Below, in pieces: positions 1-10,142 of a stretch of 64,000 bases of DNA (its first letter is position 1; each line of letters begins with the position of its first letter). Source of the DNA: Chrysopilus asiliformis. Taxonomy: Eukaryota > Arthropoda > Insecta > Diptera > Rhagionidae. The notes under the pieces are model-generated. The model was not told where the DNA came from and did not search any database. It saw nothing but the letters and a program-made list of their open reading frames with translations. A program made the position numbers and the translations under genes. The stretch is from the NCBI GenBank assembly GCA_964034945.1, contig OZ035961.1, positions 10,842,001 through 10,906,000 of the forward strand, written 5' to 3'.

Positions 1-148
1 AAAACTTTCATCGTAAAAAAACCAAGAAATATCAAATACACTACAGTAGATACTCGATATAGCCAGCCAATGCTAGTCGGTATCGTGAATATTCAATATA
101 GGTTCTATGCGAAACGGTCTAATTGCATGTTAATCCCCGTTTTGGGTT

Positions 149-379
149 GGTATTGCGTAACTTGTTTCAAGCGTTTGTTTCAAACGTCTGTTTCAAGCGT
201 TTGTTTCAAGAGTTTGTTTCAAGCGTTTGTTTCAAGCGTTTGTTTCGAGTTAGAAGAAAAAGTAGTATTCGCTATCTGTTTGGCCCGAAATTTTAGTCGA
301 AACAGATACAGCAAATACTATTTTTTCTAACAGTTCTTCTAACTCGAAACAAACGCTTGAAACAAGTTACGGAATACCA
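149..379. repeat. Fold-back (hairpin) element
   Basis: The outer arms at 149-182 and 346-379 are inverted copies with one visible mismatch. Inside them the sequence keeps folding: a run from about 248 pairs with about 296-345, leaving a small loop near 282-300. The left arm also carries several tandem copies of a 12-14 base unit built on GTTTGTTTCAAGC (about 165-245). No coding signal is seen. The class is unknown. Positions 380-653 hold nothing recognisable. Confidence 0.75.
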
Positions 380-653
380 CTCCTGATTCCAATTTTTATT
401 AGAAAATTTCCAGTTCGCTGTGTTGAATGAATGAAAACGTGCTAGAATTACGATTACGCCGTAAAAATTAGTATCAAGAGATAAAACTTAATCTTTTTGA
501 TAAAATTGAACTAAAAATAGTTTGATTGTAAAGCCACTGATTTTAGTGATAACTCCACATTCACTAAATCGTGTATTTTAGTTCTAAGATAACATTCCAA
601 ACATATTTCAAACATTTCTACAACTAATTTTTTTTAAATTCCTCGAAACTGCT

Positions 654-2920
654 TTACTTCCTTTGTGGAGTTGGTATGGCAGATGATTGAGTAGATCTCG
701 CTGCAACCCTCATATTTACCAATTTTCCTATTTGTATGGTAAATAGGTAAAAAATTTCTATTAAACTCAACAAGGAGATGCCAAAGAATAAACCAGAGAT
801 GCCTCCAACTGAAACTGGCAAAAAACAAAAACATTTTAAGTTCATGTGTCCGAAACGAATCGAATTAGCGATAAAATATGATTTCATAAATAGAATAAGT
901 ACTTATCAAGTCCAGCGTCGTTTTGACTACATTTCGGATGTATCTTTGTGTCGGTAGGGCAATCATAGAAATTGTTATTGTACTGATGGCTTCTTCTTCA
1001 ATAGATCTATTTAATTGACAAAATAAGAAAGTTAAATATAAACATTGAATTTTATAAAAACCAAAAAAAAATGTTTTTTTCTTACTCGCCAGACGTGTAG
1101 ATAACATTATATTCTGGTTCTTCGCAAGATGAATAACACTCGCAATTTTTGCGAAGTTCTTTAAGATTGTCGAAATTGTCTGTTAAACATTTGAGACCTT
1201 CGACATCGCAAATTGGATGAAATGAATCTGTGTTTAAAAATTCAAAATTATTGACAAACTTTCATAAAACTCTTGTCGATTTTTAAAATAGGTGTAACTT
1301 CCCGACGGTTTAGTACAGTGAAACCTGTCGAAGTCGGATCATTGATAAATTGGAAACCCAAGCTAGTGTAGACGAATTTCTTGGCACCGTGTGATTCCTT
1401 CTTATTCAGGTTTCAGTGTAGTATTTTTTTAAATATTTTCCAATGTGTTAATCCACTGGGTTGTTTTGTTTGTAGATACTTACTATTACTTTTATGTGGC
1501 ATAAAATGGTGTGTGCACTGACATAGCATAACATGAGCATTTTTAACACATTCAACGATACAAGTTGAATAACTATAAAACTGATAAAGGCGATGCTCTG
1601 AAATTACAAGAAAATTGTAATATTTTTGCATATCCTTTATTTTCAGACATTTTTTTCACCGTCATTGTCGACTTCATTGGCGAATCGACAGTTCCGGTGT
1701 GAAATTGGAAAGCCGACCACTGATGGATCGTTAACGATTTCCACTACGTTGAATATAATCTCTTTGCTGGAGCCCCAAAGTACTGTTTCTCGAATGACAC
1801 CCTCAGACATCATGTAGGGGATATCGTTTGGTGCGTGCACATGAATTTGAATGTCTTCAGAGACCATGAAAGTTAGGGAACCGGGTCCTGTTTGTCGAGT
1901 GTTGACGAATCTGGGACCATCATAGGGTCTAGATTTTTTTTTTTGTTATAAAAATGGTATAAAATATTTAGACTTACATTTTTATTTTTAAATTTCGACC
2001 CTACAAATTTCATTTGAATTGAAATAAAATGTACGCAATATATTGCAATGTAATCACACCAAAACTACCAATTTGTTATATTGTTAGCTAACAAAAAAAT
2101 CTGATTTTTGGGATTCACCAAAATTGTTTTTGCAATTAAAACGTGTAAACTTAATTTCAATCCTAATTTGGTTTCAAAACAAACAACTTGTGAAATACTT
2201 CTTACGCAGTTTGAACAGAATTAAAAGAGTAGCAAATCCCATATTCCGTATACAAAGGCAAAAATTGATCGCAACAATCAAAAGGCTTCTCAATCCAAGA
2301 ACAATTCGAAATTAGTTGCTTGCAAGACATTCTAAACTAAAAGAAACGGTATTGAAATTATTCAATTTAAAATATACTGATATTATTACATTCATTAAAA
2401 GTTCATCGAAATCCGTTGGACAGTTGATTTCTTCGCAAGAGAAGCAACTTTCACACTTTCCAGTAAAAAACGTTATGTCCGACACATAATCATCAAGTCG
2501 ATGATCTCTATCTACGCCAAAATAATTCTCACTAATGTCCCAATTTTTCTCACCGTTGTAAATTTCGCATACAGTTACGGCAGGATATGTTGTGTTCCAA
2601 TTTAAACTAAAAAAAATTTTTTTTAAATTTCAAAGTATCAAAAAAATGGAAAATACTAAAATTTATTACTTATTTTACGAATTTCCCTTAACTTACTACA
2701 AAGTGTCCAAAGTAAAAGCCATAGATCTTTCTCGATAAGCACGATATAGCTTGGAAACAATGTTAAGAAATGTTGGTAGCAAGCACAGAAATGCCGTGAT
2801 CCAGAATAAACTTAAAAAAAAGGCGATTTTTTAAAAACCAAATTAAAATAAAATTTTATAAAAACTAACTTACTGTTTAAATACAGTAGATAAAATCGTC
2901 ATTCGATTTCCATCAACCAT
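654..2920 (-). CDS. Pickpocket (DEG/ENaC) sodium channel subunit
   Basis: Amiloride-sensitive, trimeric cation channel subunit of the plasma membrane; insect pickpockets serve mechanosensation, taste and fluid uptake. Nine exons (coding order): 2920-2874, 2810-2697, 2606-2378, 2336-2206, 1928-1660, 1597-1484, 1227-1086, 1006-903, 814-654. All junctions are GT-AG and in frame, giving 436 aa. TM1 lies at about residues 17-33. The extracellular part shows YPAVTVC, paired Cys (CESCFSCEE), CSWIEKPFDCC, GICYSFN, GPGSLTF, the YSYSTCIVEC-LCQCTHHFMPH block and CECYSSCEEPEYNVIY. TM2 starts near residue 384 with VGGISGLFFGISLLS, containing the G-I-S selectivity filter (395-397). The N-terminus is short: the His-Gly gating motif usual before TM1 is not seen. 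An in-frame TGA lies two codons upstream of the ATG, so either this is the true start or an upstream exon is missed. Family assignment is secure; the ligand is unknown. Confidence 0.93.
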
Positions 2921-4516
2921 TTTTCAGTAATTTCTCTTGCAACTTTTATGCTCACGAGTTAAATCACAAATGAAATTCTGTATTATTAATTTAACTTAGA
3001 TACACATTAGAGAAAAAAGATATCTGATTGAATTACAAAAGAAGCTTTCACATAAAGGAATGTCTTCGTTACACAAAATGTTGATGACAATCAATAAATT
3101 AGACAACAACAAAAGAATCCTTTCAATGGACAATTATTTTGTACAGTGATTTTTTGTATCATGCATCGGAGTCATGACGGACTAAGTTTTTCTGTAAATC
3201 GACTAAGTTTTTCTGTAAATTCAAGACTTTTTGCAAGAATTTGAATAACTTAATCAAGTGGCGTCGAAATTTTTACATTTTCCTTGCTTCTACTATTAAA
3301 TATTTTTGGTTGCATTACAATTACTTTTGGAGTTCAAATACCTTCAGTCCACTTTTTATAAAGGCGACCACAGGCGAGAAACCTTGTTTTCAAGCTGGTT
3401 GTCAGCTTTTGCTACAAACGCTACACATGATCGCCAACATCAGGCTCCGCCCACCGGATATCCAATAATTTCCAAAGTTTTTGATCTCAGCTCAACTTTT
3501 TTTGTAAGTGGGTGCCTTAATAAAATATAAAGCTTCCACCAATCTCTCCACTTTTTTATTCGAAGTGGTAATATCGAACATCGTACCCGATGGCGATGGT
3601 TATGCAAATGTCTGGCCCCCAATTTATATCACTTTGCCAGTCTATTAATCTAATGTCTTTGGTCCATACACAATTTTCGCAAAGAACATGTTTTTTTTCG
3701 TTTTTTTGTTAAAGTTTGGTCATGCAAGATGCAGTGGGAACGACGTTTGGAATCATTTCCACTTCATTCATCACTAAGCATCGTGTGTGTCCTGCTCTTC
3801 GCTGGATAGTTCTGTTTTTTCGACTTAAACCCTGCGAAATTTTCATTGATTTTGACCAAGATCCTGTAAAACTTCTGCTTTTATCCTGTTTTCCCGGCGA
3901 TTTTATGTACCGAAAACTCAAATTTTGTCAGTAGGAGCAACAGAGAACAAACTCCGCAATTAACGCTGTCAACGCGCAGCGAAACAGCTAAATGTCAATA
4001 GGCGTTTTCCATTGGCATTCGAGTAGCACTCCAGGAGTAGCACCCGATGTATTGAATGATCACAGGGGTAGATCAGGCGTATTTAAATTCTAAAATTTCT
4101 AGATATTCATGGTGACATGGTTATGAAGTACTCCTGATATCGCCAAATCGTGTTCCTTTATTAATCTAGCCTTGGACGCTCTGGACTTCTTTTATCCTGT
4201 TTTTCGAGAAAAAATCCTGTAAATGACCGAATTTTCGCTGGTTTTCCCTGTTTTTCTGCGAAAATGAGATACGAACGTTACGTCACCCCTAAACTTTGGA
4301 AGAACGAGTGAAATTACGTTAGGTCTTAACGGATCAAAGACGACTGAAAAGTCACCCCGTTTGCTATGGGCCGGACGTGATGCACTTCATTGACTGCCCC
4401 TTAACACGTATTTTTAGAAAATATTTTCTTTATTAAAATGTTCCAAATCAACATGTTTTTTTCATTTTATTTTATGAGTATATAATAATCAGAACTACAC
4501 AAAATCAAACATTTTT
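2921..4516. other. Intergenic, no gene seen
   Basis: Between the pickpocket gene and protease gene A. Only short unrelated open frames occur, none with a recognisable motif. A 22-base unit (CGACTAAGTTTTTCTGTAAA and neighbours) is tandemly duplicated at about 3178-3222. The poly(A) region of gene A lies near 4440-4510, where AATAAA occurs on the minus strand in an AT-rich stretch. Confidence 0.6.
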
Positions 4517-7500
4517 CTACGGTTCCAATTGGTCAAGGATCCAATTTATATAATTTCTCACATTGGTAAAAACTGATGGGTTTGCATGTCCACAAAATCC
4601 TCCCGACGACACGATTCCATATTGAACATGTTTCCCAAAGTTTTCACCCGGTTCCTTAAATGAAATAAACAATGGACCTCCTGAATCACCTTGGCAGCTT
4701 TCAGAACCGTTTACACCTCTAACACATATGTGACCCGTATTTAAAGTTGTTATATCCGCCCGAAATGTGGTTTCACAAACATCATGGGAAACAATCGGCA
4801 TTTCTGCTTTTAATAACACAGGGGAAATATCTGCAAAAAAAAACGTGTTACCTTAAAATTTGAACGAAGAATACTTTAACGCATTCGACCCAGATCATAC
4901 AAATTTAGGTACTGCTAAAACTTTAAAATCCACGAAAAAAAAAAATAATGGCCCTATTCTGACGGCTGTAGGTGGCCGTTTGCTAGTCGCAACTCGGTCA
5001 CAACATTTTCACGGTATAATTCCCCCTGCCTTGTATCTCTCTGAATTAAGATTTGAAAGACTTTCCATTTTATTTATCATGGAAAAAATATTTGAAAATT
5101 ATAAGCTTTTGTGCCCAAATCGCTATACAGATTATAACTTGTTAAGGGTGTAAAGTTCATTTTTTATATTAAGTTATTTTTCACGTTTTTTTAGAAGTTT
5201 GGAAACCAATGTCAAGACGGTCTACACTCTGTGGTTGGTTTGCCAAAATGGTTTCACCATTTTTAAGTAACTCAGCACGTGTGTGTGGTAAAAATCCTCC
5301 AACCTGGTGACAGTTTTATCACACACATGTGCGAAAATCATGATGAACTATAACACCGAGTGGCAATGCCGAAAATTATGATTTATGTATGCTATCCAAA
5401 TTTCCTGGCTGCAAAACTAAACATTAATTCTGTCTGTAGACGGCCCGTTTGGCCTTAGTCAAGCTAATAAGACTCAACAGACTCCGGTGGGCTGGTCATG
5501 TCACTCGAATCAGTGAAAGTGACCCGGCTCGGAAAGTCTTCTGTGGTACCTTATTAACAAGGTGGCGAGGAAGACTCAACCTCAGATGGCAAGACTGCGT
5601 TGACCAGGACGCGAAGAGAATTGGAACGCAAAACTGGAGGACATCGGCACGTGATCGGGACCTCTGGCGAGAGACATTGCGGAAGGCCAAGACCGGAAAC
5701 CGGTTGTAGCGCCAAGAGACTCTCTCTACAGACGGCCCGTTATTTTTACGAGAGAATTAGGGAGATTTTAGTGACTGTTAAGTTGAATGGACACCAGATA
5801 CCGGACATACCCGCTGGTTTGTTGAAAATACCCTAAAGTCTATTTAATTTTAGTTAATAGCAATTTGATTTGTAATTCTATTATTTCGAAAGCCGGGTCG
5901 AAAGTGTTAAGAAAAATGTTAACTAAATATATTACTGTTCATGGTGTTTGTAAATCCCCAGCCAGTTAGGGTTGCATTTAACAGAATGTAATCTATTGCA
6001 GCCTTTGAACGTGGCAAACAGATGGGTTCTATGTTATCTGAAAAAGAGAAAAAAAGAACCATTTAAAATTCCCTAAATTTAATCAGTTGTTGTTTTAGAT
6101 CCACATAAGACATTTAAAAATATTACCTTCTGTTAAGTTTATTGTCGAATTTACTCTAATCAGAGCAATATCATTATTAATACTACTCCAGTTTGAATGA
6201 GGTATAACTTTTTCAATTCCTAAATCTTGAGTCGTATAACAATCTTCTTCTGGAGTACAATCCTGTTCGGTTGAAATGTCGTACTCTCCTACTCGAACTG
6301 CAAATCTATTGTTAAAAATTATTGAGATTTTTGAGAATCTCTTTAAGAATATAAAATCCACACGTCACATATTTATTAAAGAAAATTATAGTGACCAACC
6401 AGATGTTATAAAAACAACAGTTTTTTTTTTAATTTTCTTGAATTTCCAATGCGAAACGAAAAGATTATTTATTTTTACTTACAAAGTTTTTTCTCCTAAA
6501 TTTTCTACGCAATGCGCGGCTGTTAAAATATATCGTTCACTTATAATTGTGCCACCGCAACGAAATGATAAGCCCCCATTACTTAATTTATACTGAAGAA
6601 GCGCCATAAATCGATAATCAAGCAGTTCAGTTATATTTCCATTAGCAACTTTGAGATTATTATTTCGGCCACACTTACTTGGCAATACTCTTCCGTTTGG
6701 ATGTTGACTTGGATCAGCTTGCTTTTCTGGGCAGCAAACCATGAGCTAAAAGAAATTTCAAAGTATCAACGGTTTTTTTTAGTTCAAATTCAACATTTTA
6801 CTCATCAAATTAACTATCATGTAAATCAAGTTCGAATTTAGCATTTGACGCGGTATTTTTGTGATAAATTTTACACAAACTGTGGAGATTTCCGAGTTGT
6901 AAAATAGTTTAAAATTGGCTTTATGACAATATCTGGATTTTATTTAATTTGGTAAATGTCACCAAAGACAAATTCATCAAGTCTTTAGTCGAATTCGATT
7001 TGTAAAACGGTTAAAGTAGCGAAATTTAGTTTGCAAAATTATCAATTTGATGTGTAAACATTTGAACTTTAACTAAAAACCGCAGTAAATTCAGGGAATA
7101 TTTCCCATCTCAAACAATCTTAGCATTTCATTTACTATTAACTAGTTTTAACCCGAGATTTTTGTTCTTGTGATAATCTTAATAATTATTTGTTATTTAT
7201 TTTTGTGAAAAGCGGTAATATATCATAAAAAGTTGCCGATTTTCATAAAGATCGCCTCGGTAATCTTAAGATAGTTAAAAATATTAGAAATACGTATCTT
7301 AGGAATGGAATATTTTTGAAAGATATTCAAAAACGAAAATTTACAAACATCGTAATTTTCATTGACGTAAAATTTATGAATAAGGATAAAAAACATAAGA
7401 AAAGCTACAATTTTGGCCAGGGGTCAACTCTATATGATGACAGGGAAAGGAGTGGCCCGATTGAATTTTGGTGTATGGAAGAGTTATGTAAAACATAAAT

Positions 7501-8464
7501 TTTTCAATTTATTTTTCATATTTTTCAATACGACTCACCGTTTTCGAGAAAATAGAAAAAAAGTATTCAATTTATATGCGGGAGGGGGAAATGAGTGGTC
7601 CAACTGGATTTTGATGTATAGATAAGTTATACAAAATCATATTGTAACAGCTTAGTAACAGCTTTTGGTGTGTGCGAAACGGGCTATTTGCTTGCTAATT
7701 CTAGTAAGTTTTCACACATTTATGACAGGGAATTTAAAACTTTGAACCGAAATTAGCAAGCAAATAGCCCGTTTCGCACACACCAAAAGCTATTACTAAG
7801 TTAGTCACGGGTCATTGGTAAGGCCCATTCTAAACACATTTCATGTTTATAAATTTTTCGATACGATGCACAATTTCCGAGAAACGATTGCGAATTTCCG
7901 GCAGGGGGAGGCGGGAAGGAATGGTCCATTTTTGCCCATTCAAGAACTTAGCCTAGCCATTTACGAGAAAAGTAGCTATACACAAATTTTAAGTCTTTAG
8001 CTCAATCCTTTCGAAAGTTATAGTGTTTACACACGGACGGACGGACATGCGGAAATCAAGATATTTTGTGCCCGATGATTGGTTCGATCCGTTACAAACT
8101 GTATACCAAATCTAATATACTTCTATATGATATATCATATAGAGTATAATAAAACTGCGATATTTGATTTGTATACCTGAGAACCGATAATACCACAGAG
8201 TCGATCAATTTTAAGTTGATAAATTTCTCCACTCGTTCTATTCTTAAATAATTCGAATATTGAATTGCATTCTGTAATGTGAATACAATCTGATGGGTTT
8301 TCACATCTAGCAGGTGAATAATCTGAAAAAAAAAACACACATTAGAAATAAGAAAACTTGTTTCGCAACTAAAAATCAATCTTACTTTCTGGAAATATGA
8401 TTGTATTAGCATTAGTTTGTAGTGTAAACATAACAACAATTATCAACATAAACATCATTTTCAT
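4517..8464 (-). CDS. CLIP-domain serine protease A (altered S1 pocket)
   Basis: Secreted zymogen of the easter/SPE (CLIPB) type. Exons: 8464-8386 signal peptide; 8322-8177 CLIP; 6745-6483 His; 6305-6127 Asp; 6037-5936 GWG; 4830-4517 Ser; 360 aa. The signal sequence begins MKMMFMLIIVVMFTL. CLIP cysteines: ARC, SDC, TEC, RLCG, then VCCP across the exon 2/3 junction. The activation site is NNLK/VANG, so cleavage is after Lys where its neighbours have Arg. Triad: His153 (TAAHC), Asp208 (NNDIALIR), Ser306 (GDSGGPL). Oddity: the residue equivalent to trypsin Asp189 is Glu (GSESCQGDSGG, residue 300), and the equivalent of Gly226 is Ser (ANPSVFTNV, residue 342). Primary specificity is therefore probably not that of an ordinary trypsin. 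The last intron contains a non-LTR retrotransposon fragment and the CLIP-His intron contains interspersed repeats. The molecular target is unknown. Confidence 0.93.
5437..5741 (+). mobile_element. Non-LTR retrotransposon 3' fragment (reverse transcriptase C-terminus)
   Basis: An 86-codon open frame (5449-5709) carries LNRLRWAGHVTRI and, later, NWRTSARDRDLWRETLRKA. This is the typical tail found after the reverse-transcriptase domain in insect endonuclease/reverse-transcriptase elements. The polymerase and endonuclease parts are absent, so it is a dead 5'-truncated fragment. The 12-base string AGACGGCCCGTT occurs on both sides (5437-5448 and 5730-5741) and may be the target duplication. It sits in the last intron of protease gene A, antisense to it. 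The clade is uncertain. Confidence 0.72.
7405..8160 (+). repeat. Interspersed repeat family R, copy 1
   Basis: Family R copies typically run from AAAAGCTACAATTGCCAG, through a G-rich segment (GGGAGGGGGAA), CGACTCACCGTTTTCGAGAA and CAAGTCTCTAGCTCAATC, to a short (ACGG)n tract and a 3' part with GATTGGTTCGAT and ACAAACGGTATACC. Here the microsatellite is only a short ACGGACGG run. It is noncoding. It lies in the CLIP-His intron of gene A and contains an internal inverted repeat at 7651-7800. Confidence 0.7.
7651..7800. repeat. Short inverted-repeat element (150 bp)
   Basis: The terminal arms of about 47 bp start CTTAGTAACAGCTTTTGG on the left and end with the complement on the right, with few mismatches. 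They enclose a spacer of about 55 bp. It is inserted in a family R copy in a gene A intron. Noncoding; class unknown. Confidence 0.8.
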
Positions 8465-8984
8465 TGAATTACTAAAAATTAAATTTTATCGACAAATGAA
8501 AAATAATATATTGTAGCTTTCTTAAAGTAAATAATTCAATCACAGTACAAAAATCACAGCTCTTTACATTAAAAAAAATTGAAATTATAATATCTTAACT
8601 CAAAAACGAACAAGAAACGAGGTCTTCGTTTCAAATGATTTCCAATGACTGAATTTTCATTAAGAATATTCTACAATCTTAACCAATATTTATACTAAAT
8701 GTTGGCTCACTTTTATACATACATTATTTAAATCGCATAAATTTAAAAACTTGTTTCTTTTAAAACACTGTGTGAGATTCATGAATCATTATAAAAAATG
8801 ATGTTTATCATATGAATTCAACTGAAATTTCCGATTTTTTGCGAGTATTACAATATAATCCTGCTTACTAATGTATGAAACTTAGTTGGTGTCTGTCGAT
8901 TCTGGTGGTCAGTTTAACATTGAAACGACTTAATTGATAGTCCTGAATTTTTGAGTGTATGTTGTTTCGTTGTAGCTTTTTTAC

Positions 8985-9560
8985 GCACACATAAAGAAAA
9001 GCTATAATTTCCGATTTTCGAAGCGATTTTCACATACCCTATATGAAAAATCCAAACAGAATTATAGTCATGCAAAAAAATTGATTTTTTTAAAATGATT
9101 TTAATTGGAGTTTCGTGTATGGAAAATCTTCATATTTTATCCACAGGAAGAAACATTTTCGAGAAAATGATAAAAAAAAACTTTTTTATTTATAAACCAC
9201 AGAAAACTTACAATTGCTATGTGGCAGTCGTCAAATATTCTATATGAGAACTGCAGATTGAAATTTAATAGAAACTTTACGATTTTTATGGAGGAAGCGA
9301 GAAAGAAAAGTCCGATAGATATTTGATGTATGGAAGAGTAATGTATAAACTCATTTTGTCTTATAAATTCTTCTGTCGCACCGTTTGTAAAGAAATCACA
9401 AAATACAATTTCATTTGTATGGAAGAGGGGGGGAAAATTGCTGGATTTGCTCGTTCAACATTTTAGCCTAAGTAAAATACTAGAAATTTAACTGTACAAA
9501 ATTTCAAAACTCTAGCTAAATCCCCCTGAAGTTATTTTACTAACTAAAATACTCCTTCAG
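8985..9560 (+). repeat. Interspersed repeat family R, diverged copy
   Basis: Recognisable family R blocks are AAAGCTATAATTTCCG near 8998, a G-rich GGAAGAGGGGGGG stretch near 9420, and the CTCTAGCTAAATCC block near 9510. It lacks the microsatellite and the 3' end. The segment between the gene A start and here (8465-8984) holds A's presumptive upstream region (TATAAATA on the minus strand near 8690) and nothing else recognised. Confidence 0.5.
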
Positions 9561-9605
9561 AGAACTGTTCAATTAAACAACAACGAAAATCAAAATCTAT
9601 CCTAA

Positions 9606-9781
9606 CACGTTGACTGCCGAACCAATTTTACAAATGTTTAAAAAAAATGTCAGTACATGTAGAATGTATGTATGAATGTAGAATGTATACATGTAGAATG
9701 TAGACTTGGCTATGGAAAATGATAGAACTTAGTGCCATTTTTCACTGGCTATCAAAAATGATAGCCATGGCAGTCAATGTG
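9606..9781. mobile_element. piggyBac-like MITE, degenerate copy
   Basis: Ends CACGTTGACTGCC and GGCAGTCAATGTG match the intact copy at 52361-52571. The flanking TTAA has decayed here (CTAA on the left, CAAA on the right). The interior contains GTAGAATGTATGTATGAATG repeats and GGCTATCAAAAATGATAGCC palindromes. Noncoding. Confidence 0.7.
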
Positions 9782-9812
9782 CAAAGTTTTTTTTGTTCGA
9801 CCATTGATTAAA

Positions 9813-10142
9813 TCATACTAATATATAAAAATGAGTTGGTGTCTGTCTGCTTGTCTGTCTGTCTGTCTGTCTGTTCCTCTTTCACGCACAAACGGCTGAA
9901 CCGATTGACTTGAAATTTGGCATGAGTGTTTGTGGTAGTTCTGGTTCCAACATAGGCATACGGAAAAGTAGCGTGAGGGGAGTAAGGGGAGGGGATAAAG
10001 TGATTTCGAAACTTAGTTTTCCCTCTATGTTACTCTTTCGCGGGGAAACTACCGAGCCGATTGGCCTGAAGTTTAGCTCCAACATTAAGCATAAAAAAAA
10101 TTTGAAAAAACTTAACCCGGCAACGACGGGTATGCAAGCTAG
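9813..10142 (+). mobile_element. Non-autonomous Helitron, copy 1
   Basis: Starts TCATACTAATATATAAAAAT and ends CTAG. The base before is A and the base after is T, which is the Helitron insertion rule. A short 3' hairpin (ACCCG/CGGGT around GCAACGA, near 10115-10131) lies about 11 bases before the CTAG end. A (GTCT)n tract follows the start, and ACGGCTGAACCGATT follows that. This layout matches dipteran mini-me/Helentron-type elements. No Rep/helicase coding is present. Confidence 0.87.

Noticed and set aside
165..245. Regularly spaced short repeats suggesting a CRISPR array
   Set aside because: Units are contiguous with no unique spacers, and the genome is eukaryotic.
8092..8439. 115-codon minus frame covering gene A's CLIP exon
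   Set aside because: It is a shifted frame over the true CLIP and signal exons, which splice cleanly in another frame.
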